Assembly (NCBI GenBank): GCA_043746555.1
Contig: JAYTQU010000156.1
Location: 1-15,060, forward strand
Direction: 5' to 3'
Length of the DNA: 15,060 bases
From: CAZQYC01 sp043746555
Lineage (GTDB): Bacteria > Pseudomonadota > Gammaproteobacteria > Steroidobacterales > Steroidobacteraceae
The notes under the pieces are model-generated. The model made no database searches, was not told the origin of the DNA, and saw only the letters and a program-made list of their open reading frames with translations. Shown in pieces: positions 1 to 6,552 of the stretch. The translations under genes were made by a program, and so were the position numbers. Numbering within the stretch: position 1 is the first letter of the stretch; each line of letters begins with the position of its first letter.

Positions 1-688
1 TCGACCCTAATCCCAGGAAAGCTCGACCTGTATTCGGCTTAATACTCAGAATCTGCTCGAATTCCTTTTGCGCGCCGACTACGTCGCCTGAAGCGATACG
101 AAGTGTGGCGTCAGCAGTTAGGGCGTCAACACAGTTTGGATCGCCACGGAGTGAATAGGCTGCGCATTTTGCCGAGTCTGCTGCACGGCTCGCATCTAGA
201 TACACTAGAGAATAGACGCCGGCAAGCGCACTGTCATTGCGCGCTAGTTCACGATTTTCGTCGGCAATTTCGGTTGCGCGATCCATTAAACCAAGATGAT
301 GACAGCTCGATACCAATAGTCGAAGAATATCCGCTGTTCGATTGTCAGTCGCGTAAACCGCTTCGAGTTGATTGCGCGCCGTTTCGAAATCGCCTACGCA
401 GTAAAAGCACAAGCCGAGGTTTTGACCAATGCTCATATTTTGCGGATCGAGCCCTTGTAGGCGACTCAATAATTCAATTGCACTGTTGAAGTCTTTGCGA
501 CCGATCAACCCGTTCGCTTTAGCAAACCTCATTGGTAAATCGTCAGGTGACTGCATCAACCATTCGTCCGCAAGCGTCACTGCGGTATCGTAGTCTTGCG
601 AGCGGAGCGCCGCATCGATGCAGTCGTGTCGCAACCGCAGATTCGATGGGTCCGATTTTAGTAGTCGTGAGAGAGATTCTAATTGCAT
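1..688 (-). CDS. TPR-repeat protein, N-terminal part (runs off left edge)
   Basis: An open frame of 229 codons starts at ATG 688-686 and is still open at base 1, so the C-terminus lies outside the window. A TAG stop lies four codons upstream and the codons between are not start codons, so the start is well fixed. The translation begins MQLESLSRLLKSDPSNLRL and shows helical pairs of about 34 residues with tetratricopeptide spacing, for example around residues 17-50, 51-84 (AIELLSRLQGLDPQN), 85-118 (GDFETARNQLEAVY) and 195-225 (GDVVGAQKEFEQILSIKPN). There is no signal peptide or membrane segment, so it is probably cytoplasmic. TPRs bind proteins and do not reveal the function. In many gammaproteobacteria such N-terminal TPR arrays precede a sulfotransferase domain, but nothing here shows one. 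The gene is codirectional with purA, 247 nt downstream, and probably has its own promoter. Confidence 0.85.
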   Translation of the reverse strand, partial: MQLESLSRLLKSDPSNLRLRHDCIDAALRSQDYDTAVTLADEWLMQSPDDLPMRFAKANGLIGRKDFNSAIELLSRLQGLDPQNMSIGQNLGLCFYCVGDFETARNQLEAVYATDNRTADILRLLVSSCHHLGLMDRATEIADENRELARNDSALAGVYSLVYLDASRAADSAKCAAYSLRGDPNCVDALTADATLRIASGDVVGAQKEFEQILSIKPNTGRAFLGLGS

Positions 689-771
689 TAGCGAAACCTA
701 CCGAGCGTGAGCGACTACGTCAACATTTAGCGTTGCTGTAACCGTGGGCCCAACGTAATCTTCCGCAGACA

Positions 772-777
772 AGTATA
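772..777 (-). promoter_or_regulatory. Candidate -10 element upstream of the TPR gene
   Basis: TATACT (5 of 6 to the sigma-70 -10 consensus) reads on the minus strand 83 nt before the TPR start codon. No good -35 sits at 16-18 nt; the closest match, CTGACG, has a 20-nt spacer. It is supported only by hexamer quality and by lying in the one sizeable gap after purA. Confidence 0.3.
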
Positions 778-837
778 GCCAAGAGAAAATGAAGTAACGT
801 CAGAGGATGCGAGGCATCGCCTTACCCTCCTTCGCAA

Positions 838-872
838 GCTTTCTTTCTGGCTCTTTATTGCCCAAAGAAAGC
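838..872. repeat. Imperfect stem-loop in the purA-TPR intergenic region
   Basis: GCTTTCTTT at 838-846 pairs perfectly with AAAGAAAGC at 864-872. After a small asymmetric internal loop the stem continues with GGC (849-851) against GCC (860-862), closing an 8-nt loop. There is no U-run on either strand, so it is not a classical intrinsic terminator. It could be a dispersed repetitive extragenic palindrome or an mRNA 3'-end stabiliser for purA. Confidence 0.5.
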
Positions 873-897
873 AAGGACAGCAATCAAATTCGATCAA

Positions 898-919
898 GGA
901 TTGCGCGATGGCGCGCTCC
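898..919 (-). terminator. Hairpin just after purA (weak terminator or 3'-end structure)
   Basis: Seventeen nt after the purA stop the minus strand reads GGA, GCGCG, a CCAT loop, CGCGC, a two-base bulge, then TCC: an 8-bp GC-rich stem with one bulge. No T-tract follows. If transcription ends here it would need Rho or another factor. The position at the end of a long operon is the main reason to list it. Confidence 0.3.
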
Positions 920-935
920 ATTTGAATTTCTTGCC

Positions 936-2228
936 CTAGTCAAACGGATGCTTCAGCACAATCGTTTCTACTCGATCCGGTCCCGTGGAAATGATGGCGA
1001 TCGGCGCGCCGACGAGCGCTTCAAGGCGTCGCAAATATTTCTGTGCCGCTAACGGCAACCCATCGAATGATTTGATGCCGACGGTACTTTCTTGCCAGCC
1101 TGGATGGTCTTCATAAATCGGTTCGCAAATTGCCAACGCGTCGGCACCGACCGGCAAAATATCGCGTCGTTCACCGCGCACTTTGTAGCCCGCGGCGACT
1201 CGTATCGTGTCGAGACCATCGAGTACATCGAGTTTGGTGATGCACAAACCGGAAACTCCATTGACTTGCACGGCGCGCTTCAATGCCGCGGCATCGAACC
1301 ACCCGCAGCGACGCGGTCGCCCAGTGACCGAACCGTATTCGTGACCGCGAACGCGCAAACGTTCGCCGATTTCATCCTCAAGTTCGGTGGGGAACGGGCC
1401 GCTACCCACGCGCGTTGCATAGGCTTTTGCCACCGCCATCACGTAGTGCAATTGTTGCGGCCCGACTCCCGCTCCCGCCGATGCTTGCCCCGCAACGCAG
1501 TTGCTAGAGGTGACATACGGATACGTTCCGTGGTCCACATCGAGTAGCGCGGCTTGGGCACCTTCGAACAACACATTTTTGCCTTGTGCAATCAGCGCAT
1601 TTAATTCGCTCGACACGTCGGCCACCATCGGACGCAATCGTTCCGCCAGCGCGAGCGCTTGATCGAGTGTCTCTTGAAAATCGACGGTGGCGACTTTGAA
1701 ATAGTTCTTGAGGACGAAATTTTGATAGTCGAGCACTTCGCCGAGTTTCGCGGCGAGTCGTTCGCGGACAAATAAATCTTGAACGCGAATTGCGCGACGG
1801 GCCACTTTGTCTTCGTATGCTGGGCCAATTCCGCGACCGGTTGTGCCGATCTTGTCCGCGCCTTTCGCCGCCTCGCGCGCTTGATCGAGCGCGACGTGAT
1901 ACGGAAGGATAAGTGGGCACGCTTCCGATACACGCAGACGATCTTGCACCGACACGCCCGCCGCTTCGAGTTCGGCGATTTCGTCAAACAACGCTTGCGG
2001 CGACAACACCACGCCATTGCCGATGAATACCATGACGCCTGGATGCAAACTTCCGGAAGGCAACAAACGCAATACCGTTTTCTTGCCGTTGATCACCAAG
2101 GTGTGGCCGGCATTGTGGCCGCCTTGAAAGCGAACCACGGCGCTGACGCGATCGGTCAGCAGGTCGACAATCTTTCCCTTGCCTTCGTCGCCCCATTGGG
2201 CGCCGATGACGACTACATTCTTACTCAT
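936..2228 (-). CDS. purA: Adenylosuccinate synthetase
   Basis: PurA (430 aa, usual length) makes adenylosuccinate from IMP and aspartate using GTP, the first committed step from IMP to AMP in the cytoplasm. The N-terminus holds the GTP loop GDEGKGK (residues 13-19), whose Asp14 is the expected catalytic base. Catalytic His42 lies in GGHNAGH (36-42). The family signature GTTGRGIGPAYEDK is at 128-141, FEGAQ at 221-225, the TSSN segment at 240-243, SVTGRPRRCGWFD at 300-312, the guanine-binding TKLD at 331-334 and STGPDR at 414-419. No key residue is missing. The start lies 11 nt after the stop of the DUF2065 gene with no clear Shine-Dalgarno sequence, consistent with translation as the last gene of the operon. 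As far as I recall, E. coli has the same order hflC-yjeT-purA. Confidence 0.98.
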   Translation of the reverse strand: MSKNVVVIGAQWGDEGKGKIVDLLTDRVSAVVRFQGGHNAGHTLVINGKKTVLRLLPSGSLHPGVMVFIGNGVVLSPQALFDEIAELEAAGVSVQDRLRVSEACPLILPYHVALDQAREAAKGADKIGTTGRGIGPAYEDKVARRAIRVQDLFVRERLAAKLGEVLDYQNFVLKNYFKVATVDFQETLDQALALAERLRPMVADVSSELNALIAQGKNVLFEGAQAALLDVDHGTYPYVTSSNCVAGQASAGAGVGPQQLHYVMAVAKAYATRVGSGPFPTELEDEIGERLRVRGHEYGSVTGRPRRCGWFDAAALKRAVQVNGVSGLCITKLDVLDGLDTIRVAAGYKVRGERRDILPVGADALAICEPIYEDHPGWQESTVGIKSFDGLPLAAQKYLRRLEALVGAPIAIISTGPDRVETIVLKHPFD

Positions 2229-2239
2229 GATGAAATGAC

Positions 2240-2437
2240 TTAGCTATGAACGAAATACAGCAGTGCGAGACCGGCGAGCATGGACACGAGTCCAAACACT
2301 CGCAGTTGCGCATCTTGCGCCTGAGTTAGCGACTGCAGCATGCGCTTTAGACCTTGTGGATAAAGAAATGGAAAAATCCCTTCCAGCACCAAGTACAACG
2401 CAAAGGCGGCAAACAAATCCGACCAATTGACTGACAT
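2240..2437 (-). CDS. yjeT: Small membrane protein of the DUF2065/YjeT family
   Basis: A 65-aa protein with two hydrophobic segments, about residues 7-27 (including LYLVLEGIFPFLYP) and 46-63 (ending in LALLYFVHS), joined by a short polar loop with GLKRMLQSL. Length, two-helix layout and position between hflC and purA match the DUF2065 family, represented by YjeT in E. coli at the same place. The biochemical function is unknown. The gene starts 9 nt after the hflC stop and ends 11 nt before purA, so it is cotranscribed. Its conserved place beside hflK/hflC suggests, as inference only, a link to the HflKC membrane complex. Confidence 0.92.
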   Translation of the reverse strand: MSVNWSDLFAAFALYLVLEGIFPFLYPQGLKRMLQSLTQAQDAQLRVFGLVSMLAGLALLYFVHS

Positions 2438-2446
2438 GTCGAATTG

Positions 2447-3310
2447 CTAACGACCGCTCGGCTGCTTCAGATATTTAAAGAACTCGCTGTCCGGCGAGAT
2501 CACCATGACATCGCTGTCCTTTCCGAGTGAATCGCGATAAGCCTGCATACTGCGAAAGAAAGCGTAAAACTCGGGATTTCGCGAATAGGCCTTTGCATAA
2601 GTTTCCGCCGACTTGGCATCGCCTTCGCCCTTAATGATCTCTGCCTGACGATATCCTTCCGCTATCGTTTCGGTGCGCTGGCGGTCGGCCTCCGATTCAA
2701 TTCGCGCGGAATTTTCTTTGCCCTCTGCACGTAGTTTAGCGGCTTGTTGCGCGAAATCCTGGCGCATGCGGTTATAGACCGAATCGCCGACTTCATCCGG
2801 CAAGTCGATGCGCTTCACGCGCACATCAATCAACTTGACGCCAAGTTGCGCCGTCGTGGCCACCGATTTCTGCCGAAGTTCTTCGATGAACTCGGTGCGC
2901 TGCACCACTTGCTGCAAGGTGTGCTGAGCGATGATGCCCTTGAGCCCGTCTTTCACAATGTCGCCCAAACGCCTCGCGGCAACTTCCTCGTCGCCCCCGG
3001 TAGCTTGGTAGTAGCGATTCACGTCATCGATCCGCCACTTCATAAAGAAGTCGATCAACAAAATCTTGCCTTCACTGGTCAGGAATTTCTCGCGCGGCGT
3101 GTTGGAGGTCAACATGAGCTTGGGAAATTTGCGTACGTCGTCTATCACCGGCATTTTGAAGTGCAATCCGGCCTGGTACTCGGATGAAACGATTTCTTTG
3201 AAGCGAAAGCGGATGGCATAGTCGGTCACGCCTACGGTAAACATAGACAGCGACACAATTAGCGCCGCCAACGCGACGCCTACCAAAACTATTAAATTGC
3301 GACTTGTCAT
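2447..3310 (-). CDS. hflC: HflC, SPFH-domain membrane protein, modulator of FtsH
   Basis: HflC (287 aa) is anchored by one N-terminal helix (about residues 5-26) and followed by an SPFH/band-7 domain in the periplasm. With HflK it forms a large cage around the FtsH AAA protease and limits its action on membrane substrates. The sequence shows the family features: GVTDYAIRFRFKEIV just after the membrane, TSEGKILLIDFFMKWRI, the DVRVKRIDLPDEV segment, and a long charged helix (about 180-245) rich in Ala, Glu, Arg and Lys, including RAEGKENSARIESEADRQR. The start codon shares one base with the hflK stop (TAATG), so translation is probably coupled. A Shine-Dalgarno GAGGA lies upstream but inside a small hairpin. 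Confidence 0.97.
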   Translation of the reverse strand: MTSRNLIVLVGVALAALIVSLSMFTVGVTDYAIRFRFKEIVSSEYQAGLHFKMPVIDDVRKFPKLMLTSNTPREKFLTSEGKILLIDFFMKWRIDDVNRYYQATGGDEEVAARRLGDIVKDGLKGIIAQHTLQQVVQRTEFIEELRQKSVATTAQLGVKLIDVRVKRIDLPDEVGDSVYNRMRQDFAQQAAKLRAEGKENSARIESEADRQRTETIAEGYRQAEIIKGEGDAKSAETYAKAYSRNPEFYAFFRSMQAYRDSLGKDSDVMVISPDSEFFKYLKQPSGR

Positions 3311-3325
3311 TAGCGAGTTCCTCGC
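3308..3325 (-). promoter_or_regulatory. hflC ribosome binding site inside a short hairpin
   Basis: On the minus strand GCGAG-GAA-CTCGC forms a perfect 5-bp stem with a 3-nt loop immediately before TAATG. The purine-rich Shine-Dalgarno GAGGA lies in the stem and loop. Ribosomes finishing hflK would melt this stem, which fits coupled synthesis of HflK and HflC. The pairing is seen directly; the regulatory role is inference. Confidence 0.45.
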
Positions 3326-4506
3326 GCACGACGTTCGTCCGCCGACTCGTCGGTAGATGGTTGCGGAGCGCGGGTCACCGCAATGGGATCGCGTGGCGCT
3401 TCGCCCGTAGGAGCGCGCCGCTCCATGAGTTTGTCGATCGGCACGTACAGCATGTTGCCGGAGCCTTTGGTATCTAAAATGACCTTTTTCGATTTACCGA
3501 GGACGTCTTCGATGGTCTCCAGATATAGCCGCTCACGAGTCACCGCAGGTGCGTGTTCGTATTCGGCAAGTAGTTTGGTAAAGCGAGCGGCCTCGCCTTC
3601 GGAGTCGGCCACTTTGCGCGCTCGATACGCTTGCGCATCTTGGACCGCACGGACCGCTTCGCCGCGCGCTTTCGGCAAAATATCGTTCGCATAAGTCTGC
3701 GCTTCCAACGCGAAGCGTTCTTTGTCCTTGCCGGCTTTGATCGCGTCCTCTTGCGCTGACTTCACTTGATCCGGCACTTTCACATCGGGCAAGTTAACGG
3801 AGGTGACCTGGATGCCCACCTTGTAGAAATTCAAGGTGCGCTGAATCAATTCCTTGGTGTCGGCGGCAATTTTCTGCCGGCCCGATTCCAGCACATCGGC
3901 CAAACTGCTACGGCCAATCGTGTCGCGTATCGCACTCTCGCTGACCTCGCGCAAAGTCGCGTCAGGATCGCGCACGTTGAACAAATACTCGGTAGGATCG
4001 TTGCGGCGAAATTGGACGTCGAGTTTGATATCGACCATATTTTCATCGGCGGTCAGCATGCGCGTTTCGTCCGTGAAATTATCGATCCGTTCGATATTCA
4101 CAATGTATTCGCGCTCGATCGGACGCGGCCAACGCCAATTCAGTCCACCCTGTGTCGTTTCGGAATATTTACCGAAGCGCAGAATGATCGCGCGCTCCGC
4201 TGGACCCACTTGGTACAAACCGGTCAACAGCCAACCGATAATAATGACTGCGGCAACGACGCCGAGGCCAATCCCGCCGCCAGTAGAACCGGCGTCTTGC
4301 GGTTTCTTTCCGCCACCGCCGCCACCGAAAATGCCGGCCAACTTGCGTTGAATATTTCGCAGTGCTTGATCGAGGTCGGGAGGCCCTTGCTGCGGACGCT
4401 TACCCCACGGGTTGCGATTGCCGCCGCCATTGCCACCGGAAGGGCCGCTAGGCTTATTGCCGGAGCTGCCGCCTTGACTGTCGTTGCCGGATTCGTTCCA
4501 GGCCAT
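3310..4506 (-). CDS. hflK: HflK, SPFH-domain membrane protein, modulator of FtsH
   Basis: HflK (398 aa) partners HflC in the FtsH-controlling membrane complex. I start it at ATG 4506, giving MAWNESGND, which matches the typical HflK N-terminus (MAWN in E. coli). A TTG six codons upstream is in frame, but it overlaps the likely Shine-Dalgarno (TTGGAG). The N-terminal 70 residues are a Gly/Asn/Pro-rich cytoplasmic tail with the conserved GPPDLDQALRNIQRKL motif and a run of six glycines. A membrane helix follows at about 77-98, then the SPFH domain (VGPAERAIILRFGKY, LTADENMVDIKLDVQFR) and a long charged helix (about 240-320). ERLYLETIEDVLGKSKKVILD near the C-terminus is typical. The C-terminal tail is polar (DERRARGTR). 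It shares one base with hflC. Confidence 0.97.
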   Translation of the reverse strand: MAWNESGNDSQGGSSGNKPSGPSGGNGGGNRNPWGKRPQQGPPDLDQALRNIQRKLAGIFGGGGGGKKPQDAGSTGGGIGLGVVAAVIIIGWLLTGLYQVGPAERAIILRFGKYSETTQGGLNWRWPRPIEREYIVNIERIDNFTDETRMLTADENMVDIKLDVQFRRNDPTEYLFNVRDPDATLREVSESAIRDTIGRSSLADVLESGRQKIAADTKELIQRTLNFYKVGIQVTSVNLPDVKVPDQVKSAQEDAIKAGKDKERFALEAQTYANDILPKARGEAVRAVQDAQAYRARKVADSEGEAARFTKLLAEYEHAPAVTRERLYLETIEDVLGKSKKVILDTKGSGNMLYVPIDKLMERRAPTGEAPRDPIAVTRAPQPSTDESADERRARGTR

Positions 4507-4560
4507 GGTGAAAAAATGCTCCAAAATTAAAAGAATGCTACCGATCGGCGTGCCGCGACC

Positions 4561-4612
4561 TAAAAAGGCGGACGATAATCTTTACGGGGCGGTGGATTGT
4601 AGGAACCCGCCC
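4561..4612 (-). terminator. Possible terminator with competing stems between hflX and hflK
   Basis: Right at the hflX stop the minus strand has GGGCGGG (4612-4606). It can pair with CCGCCCC (4592-4586), loop about 14 nt, or through GGCGG with CCGCC (4571-4567), which is followed directly by TTTTT (4566-4562). The second pairing, with its U-run, has the form of an intrinsic terminator, although the enclosed loop is long (about 35 nt). The first would be an antiterminator. Both use the same 5' arm, so they exclude each other. The stems are short, so confidence is low. Confidence 0.3.
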
Positions 4613-6000
4613 TAAGCGACACAAGCACGAACTGCGGATCCGCTTCGAAGCGAGGAATCTGCATCATCCGCCATAGCAAGTCCTTCGGCACGACAAAAGC
4701 GCTCAAAGGCCGGCAGCGGCATCGAAATTTGTAACTCGGATTCACCGGCACCATTGATCGATTCGCTCACCACCGCGCCCCACGCATACAGGCGCGCGCG
4801 CGCGCGACCGGCCTGTGGCCCGAGCACCAATGTGCGTTGAAGGATTTGCGGTCCCAAGAATTCGCCGACGGCCGCCACCAGCGCGGGCAGGCCCAGGCCA
4901 GTGTGCGCCGAAACCCAATGACGACCGATGACCGGGTTAGTGCTCGACAAGTCGGTCGTGTCCAACTCAGGCTTTGTCATCGCGGCAGACGGCTGCGAAA
5001 CGTCGAGCAAATCCGTCTTGTTAAATACTTCGATTTGCGGCAGCGCGCCGGCGCCCACTTCCGCCAACACGGCATTCACTTGCGCGCTGCGCTCGCCACG
5101 CTGCGGATCGGCGGCGTCGATGACGTGCAGCAACAATGCGGATTCGCGCGCTTCCTGAAGCGTCGAGCGAAACGCCGCCACTAATTCGTGCGGCAAGTCG
5201 CGAACGAATCCAACGGTGTCGGCCAGCAAAGCGTAACGCGCGTCCGGCAATTCCAAGCGACGCAATGTCGGATCGAGTGTCGCAAAGAGCTGGTCCGCGG
5301 CATAGGCATCCGCACCGGTAAGTCGATTGAATAAAGTCGATTTGCCGGCGTTCGTGTAACCGACAATGGCGATTGTGGGAACCGCGGCGCGTTTGCGTTC
5401 GCGACGCGTGGTCTCGCGTTGAGTGATGACGCGATCCAATCGCGCATTGAGACTTTTGATGCGTTTGCCGATTAAGCGGCGATCGGTTTCAAGCTGCGTT
5501 TCGCCCGGTCCGCGCAAACCGATACCGCCTTTTTGTCGCTCTAAGTGCGTCCAGCCGCGCACTAAGCGAGTCGACAAATGTTTGAGTTGTGCCAGCTCGA
5601 CTTGCAGTTTGCCTTCGAAGGTGCGTGCGCGCTGCGCAAAGATGTCGAGAATCAAACCGGTGCGATCCAGCACGCGGCATTTCAATGTCTCTTCCAAATT
5701 TCGTTCCTGACTGGGCGATAGCGGGTGATCGAACAACACCAACGACGCGCATAGCTCAGATACTTTCGCGCGAATTTCTTCGGCCTTACCGCTGCCGACA
5801 AACAGACGCGGATCGGGTGCGGCGCGCGAACCACCGATCACGCCAAGTACTTGGGCGCCCGCCGATTCGGCAAGCGCCACGAATTCGTTGATTTCTTCTG
5901 CGTGGGAATGACCGGCGAGCGCTGATTGCTTAAGCCCGGGTCGAGTGAAACCGATTCGCACCAGTAAGGCGCGTTCGCTATGACCTGTAGTTTTCAACAA
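4612..6000 (-). CDS. hflX: HflX, ribosome-associated GTPase
   Basis: HflX (462 aa) is a translational GTPase that splits stalled 70S ribosomes, notably after heat stress. The N-terminal HflX domain is at about 10-200, with GSRAAPDPRLFVGSGKAEEI (57-76), LSPSQERNLE and LDRTGLILDIFAQRA. A glycine-rich GGIGLRGPGETQLETDRR segment is at 158-175. The G domain has Walker A GYTNAGKS (214-221), DTVGF (261-265), NKTD (327-330) and SAHTG (364-368). The frame has no ATG near the family N-terminus; it must start at TTG 6000 or TTG 5997. AAGG lies 5 nt before the second, which may be the true start. The last 20 or so residues look unlike HflX, and a different frame gives a more protein-like tail (see findings). 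The gene lies 77 nt after hfq. Confidence 0.95.
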   Translation of the reverse strand: MLKTTGHSERALLVRIGFTRPGLKQSALAGHSHAEEINEFVALAESAGAQVLGVIGGSRAAPDPRLFVGSGKAEEIRAKVSELCASLVLFDHPLSPSQERNLEETLKCRVLDRTGLILDIFAQRARTFEGKLQVELAQLKHLSTRLVRGWTHLERQKGGIGLRGPGETQLETDRRLIGKRIKSLNARLDRVITQRETTRRERKRAAVPTIAIVGYTNAGKSTLFNRLTGADAYAADQLFATLDPTLRRLELPDARYALLADTVGFVRDLPHELVAAFRSTLQEARESALLLHVIDAADPQRGERSAQVNAVLAEVGAGALPQIEVFNKTDLLDVSQPSAAMTKPELDTTDLSSTNPVIGRHWVSAHTGLGLPALVAAVGEFLGPQILQRTLVLGPQAGRARARLYAWGAVVSESINGAGESELQISMPLPAFERFCRAEGLAMADDADSSLRSGSAVRACVA

Positions 6001-6067
6001 TACCTTGTTCGACGCGACGAGTTGCCTTCGGTGCGAATTGCTTTGAGTTGCATTGGGTGCTCAAGAC

Positions 6068-6090
6068 GACCGCCGAGTTACTCGCCGGCC
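6068..6090 (-). other. Hairpin with the hfq stop codon in its loop
   Basis: On the minus strand GGCCGGCGAG (6090-6081) pairs with CTCGGCGGTC (6077-6068): ten positions with one G-G mismatch and one G-T wobble. The loop is exactly TAA, the hfq stop codon. No U-run follows. It could mark the 3' end or a processing point of an hfq transcript before hflX. The structure is seen in the sequence; its role is unknown. Confidence 0.45.
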
Positions 6091-6338
6091 GCCTCGACCG
6101 TGATATCGCCGCCATCTTCATCGGACGGTACACGAATCGCGCGCGCCGGCACGACCGTCGAGATCGCGTGTTTGTAGACCATTTGGCTGACGCTGTTTTT
6201 AAGCAGCACAACAAATTGATCGAATGAATCAATTTGGCCTTGCAGCTTGATGCCGTTGACCAGATAAATAGATACCGGCACACGCTCTTTTCGCAGCGTG
6301 TTCAGGAATGGATCCTGTAGAGATTGACCTCTCGCCAT
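6078..6338 (-). CDS. hfq: RNA chaperone Hfq
   Basis: Hfq (86 aa) is the hexameric Sm-like RNA chaperone that pairs small RNAs with target mRNAs in the cytoplasm. MARGQSLQDPFLNTLRKERV is the canonical N-terminus. The proximal-face residues Gln8, Phe42, Tyr55, Lys56 and His57 (YKH motif) are all present, as are the rim Arg16-Lys17-Glu18-Arg19 residues and the Sm1 core VNGIKLQGQIDSFDQFVVLL. The C-terminal tail is short and acidic (SDEDGGDITVEAAGE), compared with about 102 aa in E. coli Hfq. A strong Shine-Dalgarno lies 7 nt from the ATG. The gene sits between miaA and hflX as in most gammaproteobacteria. The stop codon is in the loop of a hairpin. Confidence 0.98.
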   Translation of the reverse strand: MARGQSLQDPFLNTLRKERVPVSIYLVNGIKLQGQIDSFDQFVVLLKNSVSQMVYKHAISTVVPARAIRVPSDEDGGDITVEAAGE

Positions 6339-6552
6339 TATAGTTCTCCTTAGTTCTTTCGTCGGTTATGGTGCGGCTCGTGTTCGGGGCGTGATCCCAA
6401 CGTTTTTGCAAAGCTTGCATCTTCGAACGTTAGGCACGCTGTTTGTTTCGACCCGTCGCCGCACGACGCGAGTCTACCACAGCGATATCGCCTACCCGCC
6501 GCGATCTTTACTGCCATCTTTAGGCTTAGTTCTAGGATTGGCGACAGAATAC
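6339..6552 (-). promoter_or_regulatory. hfq leader region with strong ribosome binding site
   Basis: This 214-nt gap between miaA and hfq holds the best Shine-Dalgarno of the window: AAGGAGAA at 6351-6344, with GGAG 7 nt from the hfq ATG. It also contains a 13-nt dyad, TGCAA-AGC-TTGCA (6407-6419, plus strand), and a 10-bp palindrome GCGATATCGC (6482-6491). I see no promoter with good -35 and -10 boxes. hfq may depend on promoters inside miaA, as known in E. coli, or on a sigma factor whose motif I do not recognise here. Confidence 0.45.

Noticed and set aside
807..1052. Plus-strand reading frame of 81 codons beginning in the purA-TPR gap
   Set aside because: It runs antisense into the purA 3' end, has no ribosome binding site and encodes no recognisable protein; it is a shadow of purA codon structure.
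1352..1368. PurR-box-like sequence CGCAAACGTTCGCC inside purA
   Set aside because: It lies in the middle of the purA coding region and is explained by the coding sequence. Nothing indicates a PurR regulon here.
4507..4524. TTG start of hflK at 4524
   Set aside because: The TTGGAG there looks like the Shine-Dalgarno of ATG 4506, and MAWNE is the typical HflK N-terminus.
6482..6491. 10-bp palindrome GCGATATCGC upstream of hfq
   Set aside because: It is a single short palindrome with no paired promoter element, too little to call an operator.
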